Positions 8,426 to 16,881 of a DNA stretch of 64,000 bases are shown here, piece by piece. A program made the translations under genes and the position numbers. Below the pieces are notes generated by a model. That model saw nothing but the letters and a program-made list of their open reading frames with translations. It searched no databases and had not been told where the DNA came from. Source of the DNA: Gammaproteobacteria bacterium (lineage in GTDB: Bacteria; Pseudomonadota; Gammaproteobacteria; Ga0077536); NCBI GenBank assembly GCA_009692365.1, contig SHZJ01000001.1:90762-154761 (forward strand), given 5' to 3'. The first letter of the stretch is position 1, and the number at the start of each line of letters is the position of its first letter.

Positions 8426-9606
8426 GTGCCACCTCGCCATCCCCCTCCGGTTACGCCATCCGCGTTTTGCTCATCGACGACCAGCGCATGGTCGGTGAGG
8501 CCGTGCGCCGGATGGTGGTGGGTGAGCCGAATCTCGTTTTTGAGTACTGCCAGAATCCTGCGGACGCCGTGGCCGTGGCCGAGCGCTTCCAACCCACGGT
8601 GATCCTGCAAGACTTAGTCATGCCCGGCATCGACGGCCTGACGCTGGTCGAGCATTACCGCGCGAACCCGCTAACCCGCGAGGTGCCGACGATCGTTTTG
8701 TCGAGCCAAGAAGACGCGGCGGTGAAGGCCGACGCCTTTGCCCGTGGGGCTAACGATTATTTGGTCAAATTGCCGGACCGCATCGAACTGCTGGCCCGCA
8801 TCCGCCACCATTCGCGGGGTTACATCCATCTTCTGGAGCGCAATCAGGCGTTTGATGCACTGGCCGCCAGCCAACAACTGCTCGCCGCCGAACTGGCCGA
8901 GGCGGCAGAGTACGTTCGCTCGCAGCTACCCGCGCCGCTCGCGGGGCCAATCGCAGTGCGCTGGGATTTCGCCTCTTGTTCTTCGGTGGGCGGCGATGCT
9001 TTTGGCTATCACTGGATCGACGAAGACCACTTCGCGATTTACCTGTTGGACGTGTGCGGACACGGCGTCGGGGCCGCGCTGCTGTCGGTGTCGGTGATGA
9101 ACACCATTTCCAGCGGTTCGCTAGGCAATACCGACTTTCGGGAGCCCGGCAAAGTGTTAACGCGGCTCAACCAGTTGTTCACGATGGAGCGCCACAACAA
9201 TATGTATTTCACCATCTGGTATGGCGTCTACGAACGCACCAGCCAACGCTTGCGCTACTGCACGGCGGGGCATCCTGCAGCGCTGCTGTTTGGGCCCGGC
9301 GGCGGTGCCGAACCGGCGCGGCTGGGGATCCCAGCCTTACCCATCGGCACCTTGGAGGATATTGAGTTTCCCGTGGGCGAAGCCACGATTGAACTCGGTA
9401 GCCGCCTCTACGTCTACAGCGATGGGGTGTACGAGGTGGTACTGACGAACGGTTCGGAGATGATGCTGGATGACTTCATCCCCTTAGTGGCGACCCAGCC
9501 ACCGGCCGTGCCGGGGCTGGCGAGCGTGCGCGCCGCGGTGGCTGAGATGCAGGGTCGGGACCGATTCGACGACGATTTTTCGCTGGTCGAATTAGCCTTT
9601 AACTAG
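8422..9606 (+). CDS. WspR-type receiver fused to a SpoIIE/PP2C serine phosphatase
   Basis: The 394-residue regulator has two parts. Residues 14-145 are a receiver with D19-D20, phosphoacceptor D64 (ILQDLVMPG) and K116 (GANDYLVKLPD). Phrases such as DDQ-x-MVGEAVRRM and ILQDLVMPG-x-DGLTL, and the RYHSR-like segment after the receiver, match WspR closely by eye. WspR carries a GGDEF domain, but here residues 165-394 are a SpoIIE-type phosphatase with metal ligands in GGDAFGY, LLDVCGHGVGAAL, YVYSDGVYE and FDDDFSLV. The likely job is to dephosphorylate a serine-phosphorylated STAS antagonist when the receiver is activated. The start overlaps the cheB stop (ATGA). A STAS gene lies 35 bp away on the opposite strand. 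Confidence 0.92.
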   Translation: MSATSPSPSGYAIRVLLIDDQRMVGEAVRRMVVGEPNLVFEYCQNPADAVAVAERFQPTVILQDLVMPGIDGLTLVEHYRANPLTREVPTIVLSSQEDAAVKADAFARGANDYLVKLPDRIELLARIRHHSRGYIHLLERNQAFDALAASQQLLAAELAEAAEYVRSQLPAPLAGPIAVRWDFASCSSVGGDAFGYHWIDEDHFAIYLLDVCGHGVGAALLSVSVMNTISSGSLGNTDFREPGKVLTRLNQLFTMERHNNMYFTIWYGVYERTSQRLRYCTAGHPAALLFGPGGGAEPARLGIPALPIGTLEDIEFPVGEATIELGSRLYVYSDGVYEVVLTNGSEMMLDDFIPLVATQPPAVPGLASVRAAVAEMQGRDRFDDDFSLVELAFN

Positions 9607-9641
9607 CCCGGGATGGACTCCGGCCCCGGGCCGGTGCCCGC

Positions 9642-10004
9642 CTAGCCTATTTTGGCCAGGGCGGCTTGGCGGTTCGGATATTCCTCGATCAGCCGGCTGA
9701 AGCCGCTGATGGCAAAGACTTCCCGCACCGACGTCGTCAGGGAGCAAGCCACGAGCGTCGTGCCGGCCGATTTTGCCGCGCGCGCGCCGACGAGGAAAGA
9801 ACGCAGCCCCGCGCTCGATACGTAGGATAGGCCGGTACAGTCGATGACCACGCCGCGGGGTTTGTCGCTGCCGCCGATCGTGGCCTCGAGCTGGCGCTGA
9901 AACTCAGCTGCCGAGCCGAAATCCAGACGGCCCTCTGGCGCCACTACGACGACGCCGTTCACAGATTCTTGAGTGGCTTTAAAGCCAGATGCCGGTTGAT
10001 TCAT
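9642..10004 (-). CDS. STAS-domain anti-sigma factor antagonist
   Basis: The 120-residue single-domain STAS protein has the core VVVVAPEGRLDF and the switch segment CTGLSYVSSAGLRSFL. S64 (or S63) in SSAG is the residue that an RsbW/SpoIIAB-type kinase phosphorylates in this family. In partner switching, the dephosphorylated antagonist sequesters an anti-sigma/kinase protein. The gene is convergent with the SpoIIE-phosphatase gene, its obvious enzymatic partner, and lies 21 bp downstream of the GPP34 gene in what looks like a two-gene operon. No HATPase serine kinase is present in the window. Confidence 0.9.
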   Translation of the reverse strand: MNQPASGFKATQESVNGVVVVAPEGRLDFGSAAEFQRQLEATIGGSDKPRGVVIDCTGLSYVSSAGLRSFLVGARAAKSAGTTLVACSLTTSVREVFAISGFSRLIEEYPNRQAALAKIG

Positions 10005-10025
10005 GGATGTTCTCGCTCATGGGGG

Positions 10026-10676
10026 TCAAAACATGGGAAGCATGACGGCACGCGCGCGCGCCGCTTGGTCTTCACGGATGGCTGCTTCGGCGCCGCGCAC
10101 GATAAGATCGATCCCGCCAACCTCGCCAAGGCGGCCCTCCAGCCGCTGGATTTCTGCTGCGGATAGAAAGCCTTCGAGTAAGCCGCCGGCGCCCGCGAGT
10201 CCCACGAGCACCGTGTCGTGGGGGGTCGGTATGTCTTCTCCCAGGAGCGCGGCTAAGATTCTTAGCTTGGCTTCTTTCTGCTCTTTGCCGTCGATCACCG
10301 GGTAACGCCGCTCTTTCATGACCCACAGGAACCGGGTGTCGCGCTGCGCCAGAATGCCTCGGTCGAGTAGGGACTTCAGTGCCAACTGCACGAGTTGGGG
10401 CACCTGGGTGGCAAGCTTGAGCACCCATTGCTCGACGCTGAGTTCCGGCTGCCCCGTCAGTTCGCTGAGCACCAAATCCAGCATCGCATCGCCGGTTAGT
10501 TCGGTGCCGAGCACGTGGACGGCGTCTAGGTCGGCGTCGAGGCGACCTCGGAAATTGAGGTCTACCAGACAGGCCGCAACGAGCGCCATGCCGAAGCCGG
10601 TCTGGCCGGCGGTGTAGGCGATGGCGCCATCGTCTTCGATCGCTAACAGCGCTAATTCTTCGGTAAGACTAAGCAT
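10026..10676 (-). CDS. GPP34 (GOLPH3/Vps74-like) family protein
   Basis: A 216-residue protein with the GPP34 layout: LSLTEELALLAIEDD at the N-terminus, a small-residue helix ending LVDLNFRGRL, then LTGDAMLDLVL, SLLDRGILAQRDTRFLWVMK and RYPVIDGKEQ. In eukaryotes this fold binds phosphatidylinositol-4-phosphate and retains Golgi enzymes. Bacterial members occur mainly in actinobacteria and other groups and their role is poorly known. ATG 10676 has an AGGAAG site upstream. The gene precedes the STAS gene by 21 bp, so the two are probably co-transcribed, linking this protein to the phosphatase/STAS switch. A membrane-lipid recruitment role is inference only. Confidence 0.78.
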   Translation of the reverse strand: MLSLTEELALLAIEDDGAIAYTAGQTGFGMALVAACLVDLNFRGRLDADLDAVHVLGTELTGDAMLDLVLSELTGQPELSVEQWVLKLATQVPQLVQLALKSLLDRGILAQRDTRFLWVMKERRYPVIDGKEQKEAKLRILAALLGEDIPTPHDTVLVGLAGAGGLLEGFLSAAEIQRLEGRLGEVGGIDLIVRGAEAAIREDQAARARAVMLPMF

Positions 10677-10928
10677 TTTTCCACTTCCTGCGGTTAGACT
10701 TCCTGCGGTTAGCACGGGGCGCGGCTGGTGGGATTGACCCGGCACGCGGCTGGCGGGGGAGCCAGCCTTCCGTGTGGCCCAGTGCATGGTGCCGGCACCC
10801 ACGATCGCACGCTCGACACGCACCCGTCAACCAAAGCGGGGCTCATTGTGCCCGCAGTGGCAGGGTCGCGGCGCTCGGCGCGACCCACCGCGGTGCGGAA
10901 CTTGTGCCGCGTGGCCACTGCGCGAGCC

Positions 10929-11516
10929 TTATTCGCGAATGGTCACCAGCGTACCAATTTCTACATACCGACGCAGTTCGATGATCTGTTCATTGGTGAG
11001 GGCAATGCAGCCGCGGGTCCAATCGAAATGTCGTTGTACTTTGAGTTTGTCGGCGGTTTCTTCGCCCAGACCGTGAATACCCACTGCGCCGCCCAAGTCG
11101 GTGTTTTGCGGCGGCGTTTCGCCGTGGCGGGCCGCCGCAATAATCTGCTGAAATTCGGCTTGACCGATGAGATGGCTGCGCAGGCCATAGAAGCCATCTT
11201 TGACGTTTGGATAGTTCAGCCGCATGAACAACAGGAACGGACTGACCTCGTTGAACTCGGTGATGTGGTAGGTGCCCAATGGCGTTTTGTTGTCGCCACG
11301 GATGCGCTTATCGCCCAAGCCTCCGCGGCCCAACGCCACCTGAAATTTGCGCACCACCCGGCCGTCTGCACGGATCACTAAGCTGCGTTCGGACTTGTCG
11401 ATTTCCAGCGCGTAATCGACGTCCAATGCAGCCGTGCGTAGGTCGGTGGCGCTGACCAGCTGGCTAGCCAGACCCAGCGCCAGCGCACTCACCCAACGAA
11501 TAAGTTTTTGATGCAT
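10929..11516 (-). CDS. Secreted L,D-transpeptidase (YkuD domain)
   Basis: The 195-residue protein starts with a signal peptide (to about residue 23, VSA). It has one YkuD catalytic domain with the His motif VGIHGLG and, about 20 residues later, the nucleophile motif WTRGCIALTN. Such enzymes form 3-3 crosslinks in peptidoglycan or attach lipoproteins to diaminopimelate in the periplasm. ATG 11516 fits the signal peptide. The gene is monocistronic, divergent from the cytochrome b561 gene. A second, larger L,D-transpeptidase is encoded at 47.6-48.6 kb. Confidence 0.9.
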   Translation of the reverse strand: MHQKLIRWVSALALGLASQLVSATDLRTAALDVDYALEIDKSERSLVIRADGRVVRKFQVALGRGGLGDKRIRGDNKTPLGTYHITEFNEVSPFLLFMRLNYPNVKDGFYGLRSHLIGQAEFQQIIAAARHGETPPQNTDLGGAVGIHGLGEETADKLKVQRHFDWTRGCIALTNEQIIELRRYVEIGTLVTIRE

Positions 11517-11627
11517 GTCTTAAAAGGCGCTAACTTGACGGGTGTGACACAAGAACGAGGCGTCGCAGTATAGCCTAGGGTTTTGGCCCTAGGTCCCACA
11601 AGACCGCGGTGTAGACTAGTGCGCTGT

Positions 11628-12179
11628 ATGAGCGTCAAGGCGACTGTGGACGAGACCCAAAAATACACCCGCATCGCGATGCTGTTGCACTGGCTGACGG
11701 TCGTTTTGGTGGTGGCTTCGTTCACGCTGGGCTGGTCGATGGTGGACCTGCCGACGGGGCCGCGCCGTGGGGAATTATTCGCGCTGCACAAGGCCATTGG
11801 GATCAGCGTTTTTCTCCTCACGGCCTGGCGTCTAGGCTGGCGCTTGACGCACCGCGCGCCCCCACTGTCGAGCGCACTCCCGGCTTGGCAGCGCTCGCTG
11901 GTGAAAACCGTGCATTGGCTGTTTTATGCCTTGTTGTTCACCCAACCGCTGCTGGGCTATCTCTCCAGCGCTTTTAGCGCCTATCCCACCCACTATCTGG
12001 GGCTGACGCTACCCACGTGGGCGACCCCCAATCCGGCGCTTAACGAATTGTTCTCCGAACTGCATGCCGCGGGCGCGGTGGGGCTGCTGGCGACCATCGC
12101 CGCGCATCTGCTGGGCGTGCTGTCGCATCTAGCCAGGCGGGGCGATCGGCTGGTGCGCCGCATGCTCCCGTGGTCGTGA
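11628..12179 (+). CDS. Cytochrome b561 family membrane protein
   Basis: The 183-residue protein has four predicted transmembrane helices with histidines positioned for two b-type haems: TRIAMLLHWLTVVLVV, FALHKAIGISVFLL, VHWLFYALLFTQPLLGY and ELHAAGAVGLLATIAAHLLG. This is the CybB/YodB type of cytochrome b561, which carries electrons between quinol and periplasmic partners. ATG 11628 precedes the first conserved segment; no strong ribosome-binding site is visible. The quinohemoprotein dehydrogenase gene follows after 370 bp. A functional link is possible but not shown. Confidence 0.85.
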   Translation: MSVKATVDETQKYTRIAMLLHWLTVVLVVASFTLGWSMVDLPTGPRRGELFALHKAIGISVFLLTAWRLGWRLTHRAPPLSSALPAWQRSLVKTVHWLFYALLFTQPLLGYLSSAFSAYPTHYLGLTLPTWATPNPALNELFSELHAAGAVGLLATIAAHLLGVLSHLARRGDRLVRRMLPWS

Positions 12180-12548
12180 GGCTTGCGCGCGGCGGGTCGG
12201 CAATGGCGTGCTGGCCCGGCGGGCGCCACGGCGGCCAGTCAGGGCCAATGATGCTGGCGCCACGCGACGACGAGCGACCCGCCGCCGCTGGGCCAGGCCG
12301 CAGGCCGGTGCTGCGAGCGCTGCTGCAAGCGCATCTGATTGCGCCGTAAACCTCACTGGCGCCCCCATGAGCAGTGCGGTTATCCTGCCGGTAAGCCCTG
12401 CGCCCGGCGAAGATTACTGCCCCATCTGGCGCTAACCGAGGTTCGGCTACGCCCGGCGCGCTGCCCGGCAGTGAGGCTGAGGTCGAGCATGCCCCCCCGT
12501 CGCGCCCGGCGTCGCGCGACGCCCGACCGGCTCTGGAGGAATCATCAG
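12180..12548. other. 369-bp non-coding interval upstream of the PQQ dehydrogenase gene
   Basis: GC-rich sequence without recognisable coding or RNA content. A GGAGGA ribosome-binding site (12535-12540) at the right end decides the start of the next gene. Confidence 0.5.
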
Positions 12549-14438
12549 ATGCTGCGGCTCAGCTTCATTTTGCGACTGTCTTTGCCCCTCACCGTGGGCC
12601 TGTGGGGCGGGCTCGCCCACGCTGTTGCGCGCAGTGGCGCCGCCGTCTATGCGACCGAATGCGCGGCCTGTCACAGCAGCGGTGCGGCCCACGCACCCAG
12701 CCGCGCCACGCTCGCGGGCTTGCCTAACGGGGCCATCGTGCGGGCCCTGGAAACCGGCGTGATGCGGGTGGTCGGCAACTTCAAGCTCAATGGGCCTGAG
12801 CGGATGGCGGTCGCCGAGTATTTGACGGGCAAAGCGCTCGACCCCAGCTGGAACACCCAGACCGTCCATGGCTGTGCGCCCGCACCCCCGAGCACCGGCG
12901 AACTATTTGCCGGCCCCCACTGGAACGGTTGGGGCAACGGCCCGCACAACCAGCGCTTTCAGGACGCCGCGCAAGCCCGGCTGGCGCCCGCCGACGTCGG
13001 TCGGCTCGAACTGCAGTGGGCGTTCGCTTTCCCCGGCGAGACGATCGCCGAGGCACAGCCGAGCATCGTCGCCGGCCGCTTGTTTGTGGGCAGCCGCAGC
13101 GGCGCGGTGTATGCGCTGGATGCCAAGTCGGCCTGCGTGCATTGGACCTACCAGGCCGACGCGCCGGTGAAGAATTCGGTCGTCCTTGGCGAGGTTAAAA
13201 TTGGATCCGCCGTCCGACGACTCGCGTTTTTCGGTGATCTGGCTGGCAATGCCTATGCCGTGGCGAGCGAAGATGGCGCGCTCGTGTGGCGCCGCAAGGT
13301 CGATGATTTTCGCTCGGCGGCCTTGACCGGCAGCTTCATACTCGCCGCGGGGCAGTTGCTCGTACCCCTCACGGCTAACGAGTCGACGGATGCGGCCGCG
13401 CGGGATGCCGTGTGCTGCGTATTTCGTGGCAGTGTGGTGGCGCTGGATCCGGCGACAGGTGCCGAGTTGTGGCGGCGCTATACCGTCGCCGAGGTGCCAG
13501 CCAAGACCGGCGAGAACGCGCAGGGCAATGCGATCTTCGGGCCGGCCGGCGCGACCATCTGGTCGGCACCGACCTTCGATGAGCGTGCGCAGATGGTCTA
13601 CGTCGGCACGGGCGAGAACTCGTCTGGCCCGGCCACCCCGACCAGCGATGCCATCCTCGCCATCGACATCAAGACCACGACCATCAAATGGATCTACCAA
13701 GGCTATGCGGGAGACGTCTGGAACATGTCGTGCGGCACCGCCGACAAGGTCAACTGCCCGCAGGATCCGGGGCCGGATTACGACATGGGCAGTTCGCCGA
13801 GTCTCACCACCCTCGCGGACGGGCGTCGGGTGCTGCTGGCCGCGCAGAAGTCCGGCTTGGTGCATGCGCTCGATCCAGACGCCGCCGGCAAGCTGTTGTG
13901 GCAGCGCCAACTGGCCAAGGGCGGGGTGCTGGGCGGTATCGAATGGGGGCCCGCCACCGATGGCCAGAATGTCTATGTGGCCATCGCCGACATGCGCTGG
14001 TCGAGCCACGATCTGCTCGACCCCAAACTGGGTGTAGACCCCCGGGCGGGCGGCGGTCTGGTGGCGCTCGCGCTCAGCGACGGCCATATCGTGTGGCAGG
14101 CGCCGGCGATCGCTTGCACCAACCGTGTCGGTTGCAGTCCGGCGCAGACCGCCGCGGTGACGGCCATTCCCGGCGCGGTGTTCGCCGGCAGCGTGAGCGG
14201 GCACCTGCGCGCCTTCGACAGCGCCACCGGGGCCGTGTTGTGGACCTATGACACGGCGCGGGACTTCGACACCGTGAATGGCGCGAAAGGCCGGGGCGGC
14301 GCGCTGGACGCGACCGGCCCGGTGGTGGTGGATGGCTGGGTCTATGTGGTGTCTGGCTACAGCAAATGGGGTGGTTTGCCGGGCAATGTGTTGCTGGCTT
14401 TTGCGCCGCCGCGCCAACCTGCGCAGACGCCGCCTTGA
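12549..14438 (+). CDS. Cytochrome c-PQQ beta-propeller dehydrogenase (polyvinyl-alcohol-dehydrogenase-like quinohemoprotein)
   Basis: The 629-residue periplasmic protein starts with a signal peptide (cleavage near AHA/VARS). A small cytochrome c domain follows, with haem motif CAACH (about residues 38-42) and a candidate distal ligand in VMRVVGNFKLNGPERMAVAEYL. The rest is a WD-like PQQ propeller with repeats such as GSRSGAVYALDAKS, GSVVALDPATGAELW and SGHLRAFDSATGAVLW. Cytochrome c placed N-terminally to the propeller is the layout of polyvinyl alcohol dehydrogenase. The real substrate could be another alcohol. GGAGGA eight bases before ATG 12549 fixes the start. The enzyme would use the PQQ made by pqqACDE and pqqB in this window. 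Confidence 0.85.
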   Translation: MLRLSFILRLSLPLTVGLWGGLAHAVARSGAAVYATECAACHSSGAAHAPSRATLAGLPNGAIVRALETGVMRVVGNFKLNGPERMAVAEYLTGKALDPSWNTQTVHGCAPAPPSTGELFAGPHWNGWGNGPHNQRFQDAAQARLAPADVGRLELQWAFAFPGETIAEAQPSIVAGRLFVGSRSGAVYALDAKSACVHWTYQADAPVKNSVVLGEVKIGSAVRRLAFFGDLAGNAYAVASEDGALVWRRKVDDFRSAALTGSFILAAGQLLVPLTANESTDAAARDAVCCVFRGSVVALDPATGAELWRRYTVAEVPAKTGENAQGNAIFGPAGATIWSAPTFDERAQMVYVGTGENSSGPATPTSDAILAIDIKTTTIKWIYQGYAGDVWNMSCGTADKVNCPQDPGPDYDMGSSPSLTTLADGRRVLLAAQKSGLVHALDPDAAGKLLWQRQLAKGGVLGGIEWGPATDGQNVYVAIADMRWSSHDLLDPKLGVDPRAGGGLVALALSDGHIVWQAPAIACTNRVGCSPAQTAAVTAIPGAVFAGSVSGHLRAFDSATGAVLWTYDTARDFDTVNGAKGRGGALDATGPVVVDGWVYVVSGYSKWGGLPGNVLLAFAPPRQPAQTPP

Positions 14439-14856
14439 GACCCGCTCTCACGGCGGCGCCTGACGCCCTAAGCGGCGCCGCGAAACACACGCAGCAGTGG
14501 CGCGCGGGCGCTGGCAACTGGGCTGACCGAACGCGCCGTGCCGGTGCCTATCTGCCAGGCGCTGCAGCCGCGGGTTTGACCCGACCCCAGCCTGCAGGCT
14601 GGGGCGCGGCCAGCCGGTTCGCCGCGCGCGGGCACCAGCCCGCACGCTGCGATGGGCTGGGGCGCGCTGCTTTTCGCGGCGCGGGTGTCGTCAGTGTGGC
14701 GCACGCCCTCCCGGCCGATTGGCAGGGCGGACAAACTGCTGCGCCGGTAACCCGCTGAAAGTGTAGAGTGGGGAGGCAAGTGCGGCCTAACGCGGCCTAA
14801 CCCGGAATGTGCTAGCGGCGGGCATCGCCGCCCGCCAGTTAACGAGGAGCATCACA
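14439..14856. other. 418-bp non-coding interval
   Basis: GC-rich spacer. No coding or RNA gene recognised. A duplicated 10-mer GCGGCCTAAC is present near 14782-14803, and a GAGGAG site just before 14857 serves the next gene. Confidence 0.5.
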
Positions 14857-16578
14857 ATGAGCAGTGCGTTTACCTTCGACTTAAAAATCATCAACGGCTT
14901 GATCATCGATGGCACCGGGAACCCCGGGTTCCACGGCGACCTCGGGATCCGCGCCGGCTTGCTCGTGGCAGTTGGTGCGGCGCCCGGCACGGCGCGCCAG
15001 ACGATCGACGCCAAGGGGCATGTCGTCGCGCCGGGCTTCATCGACATCCACACCCACTACGATGCGCAGGTCATCTGGGACCGCATGCTGACGATCTCAC
15101 CGTGGCACGGCGTGACGACGGCAGTGATTGGCAACTGTGGTTTCTCGGTCGCGCCCACCCGTCCCGCCCATCGCGAGATCATCATTCGCACGTTGGAAAA
15201 CGTTGAAGGAATGACCGTCGCCGCGCTGCAAGCCGGCCTGGGCGTGGACTGGCCGTTCGAAACGTTTCCGGAGTACCTCGATGCCGTCCAGGCGCGTGGG
15301 ATCGGGATCAACATCGGCGCGTTCATTGGCCACACCGCGCTGCGCACCTATGTGCTGGGGGAGGATGCCACCGAACGCGCAGCAACCCCGGCAGAAGTCG
15401 CGGCGATGCAAGGCCTGGTCGTCGAGGCGATGCGCGCCGGCGCGTTGGGGTTTGCGACCTCTAAAGCCGTGACCCACGTGGGTTACCGGGGCAAGCCGGT
15501 GCCGAGTCGCGCCGCGGATTTTTCTGAAATGCTGATGTTGGCAGCGGCCGTGGGCGCAGCTGGCTGTGGCGGTGTGATCCAAGCGACCATCGGCCCAGAG
15601 CTCACGTTCGAACGCTTCGCCGAGCTCAACACCGTCTCGGGTTGCCCGGTGACCTGGACCGCGTTGCTCGCGGGCACGGCGCTCACGAAAGAAGGCACGT
15701 TCGAGCAATTGGCGCGTTCAGAACAACTACTGCGCGACGGCTTTCAAGTTTTCCCGCAGGTTACTCCACGGCCGTTGAATTTCGAATTCCAGCTTGCCGC
15801 GCCGTTCATTTTTGAATCGATGCGGATGTTTAAACCGGTCTCGGAGGCGGATCACGAGGGCAAAAAGCGCCTCTACGCCGATCCGGAATTTCGCGCGCAA
15901 CTATGGGAGCGCCTAGATAAAAAAGCCCCCGCGCTGTTTCGCAGCGGTTTTCGCGACACGGTGATCACCGAAGTACCCGGTCGTCCTGAACTCAGCGAGC
16001 GCAAATTGTTCGAAGTTGCCGCGGAACTCGGCGTGACCCCGGTCGACGTCTTGTTCGATCTCGGTCTGGCAACCGACCTCAAAGCGCGCTTCCGTACGCC
16101 GGTGGCGAATCACGCGGAAGACGAGGTCGAGTTGTTGCTCAAGAGCCCGGCGACGGTGCTCGGCCTGTCCGACGCGGGTGCCCACGCGAGCCAGCTCTGC
16201 GATGCGTCGCTCACCACCTATCTGTTCAAGCGCTGGGTCCGCGAGAAAAAAGTTCTCACCTTGGAACAGGCGGTAAGGATGACGACTGCACGCCTCGCCG
16301 AAGTGGTTGGGATCTATGACCGCGGTCGCCTCGCCGAGGGTTTAGCGGCGGACATCGTCATTTTTGATCCCGAGACCATCGGCGACGAACCCTTGCGCCG
16401 GGTCTACGATTTGCCGGGCGGTGCGGATCGACTGATCTCAGATGCCCGCGGTATCGACGCCGTTATCGTCAACGGTCAACTGCTCCGCCAAGACAATCAG
16501 GACATGGTCGATGTCAATGGTCCACTGCCGGGTCAGGTGCTGCGCAACGGTCGCGGTCGCGTGGCAAGCTGCGCGTAA
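14857..16578 (+). CDS. N-acyl-D-amino-acid deacylase-like amidohydrolase
   Basis: The 573-residue zinc hydrolase belongs to the D-aminoacylase branch of the amidohydrolase superfamily. Visible features are the N-terminal beta-sandwich strand IINGLIIDGTGNPGF, the metal HxH in GFIDIHTHYDAQ, the characteristic GNCGFSVAP, and the late metal Asp in LSDAGAHASQLCD. The final small domain (LAEGLAADIVIFDPETIG) completes the fold. It hydrolyses N-acyl amino acids or related amides in the cytoplasm; the exact substrate cannot be read from sequence. A GAGGAG site before ATG 14857 supports the start. The gene stands alone, with gaps on both sides. Confidence 0.87.
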   Translation: MSSAFTFDLKIINGLIIDGTGNPGFHGDLGIRAGLLVAVGAAPGTARQTIDAKGHVVAPGFIDIHTHYDAQVIWDRMLTISPWHGVTTAVIGNCGFSVAPTRPAHREIIIRTLENVEGMTVAALQAGLGVDWPFETFPEYLDAVQARGIGINIGAFIGHTALRTYVLGEDATERAATPAEVAAMQGLVVEAMRAGALGFATSKAVTHVGYRGKPVPSRAADFSEMLMLAAAVGAAGCGGVIQATIGPELTFERFAELNTVSGCPVTWTALLAGTALTKEGTFEQLARSEQLLRDGFQVFPQVTPRPLNFEFQLAAPFIFESMRMFKPVSEADHEGKKRLYADPEFRAQLWERLDKKAPALFRSGFRDTVITEVPGRPELSERKLFEVAAELGVTPVDVLFDLGLATDLKARFRTPVANHAEDEVELLLKSPATVLGLSDAGAHASQLCDASLTTYLFKRWVREKKVLTLEQAVRMTTARLAEVVGIYDRGRLAEGLAADIVIFDPETIGDEPLRRVYDLPGGADRLISDARGIDAVIVNGQLLRQDNQDMVDVNGPLPGQVLRNGRGRVASCA

Positions 16579-16881
16579 CCCGGTAGCACCGGTCGGGCTG
16601 GCGCCGGTCAGCGCCGAAAGCTAAATCTGCGCGTCCCCGCTCGACTAAACCGATAGCACCGCCCCAGCGTTCAGCGACCGCCAGCGCGCAGGGGCTATCT
16701 CCGGGGCCCCGCTGGGGCGGCGGCGAGCCGGTTAAACGCGCACTCGAGCGCCGGCGTGGCGGCCGGTCTTGCCGAACCCGCCCGGTGGCGAGAGCGCCGA
16801 CACCGGGTGGCGAGAGTGCTGCAGCACATTGCCCTTGGCACCGACGGACGTCGGTACCAGCGCTGCGCTTATAATCTGGGC
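16579..16881. other. 303-bp interval with the kinase-gene promoter region
   Basis: Mostly GC-rich and non-coding. The only promoter-like feature is a TATAAT at 16870-16875. Confidence 0.45.
16870..16875 (+). promoter_or_regulatory. Candidate -10 box just before the kinase gene
   Basis: A perfect TATAAT lies 6 bp before ATG 16882. A sigma-70 promoter with this -10 would start transcription at or next to the ATG, giving a leaderless mRNA. No good -35 hexamer is seen 16-18 bp upstream, so this is tentative. Confidence 0.35.

Noticed and set aside
12903..14417. 504-codon open frame on the minus strand inside the PQQ dehydrogenase gene
   Set aside because: It is the antisense shadow of a GC-rich gene. 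The plus-strand product has a signal peptide, CAACH and propeller repeats, and the antisense product has no motif.
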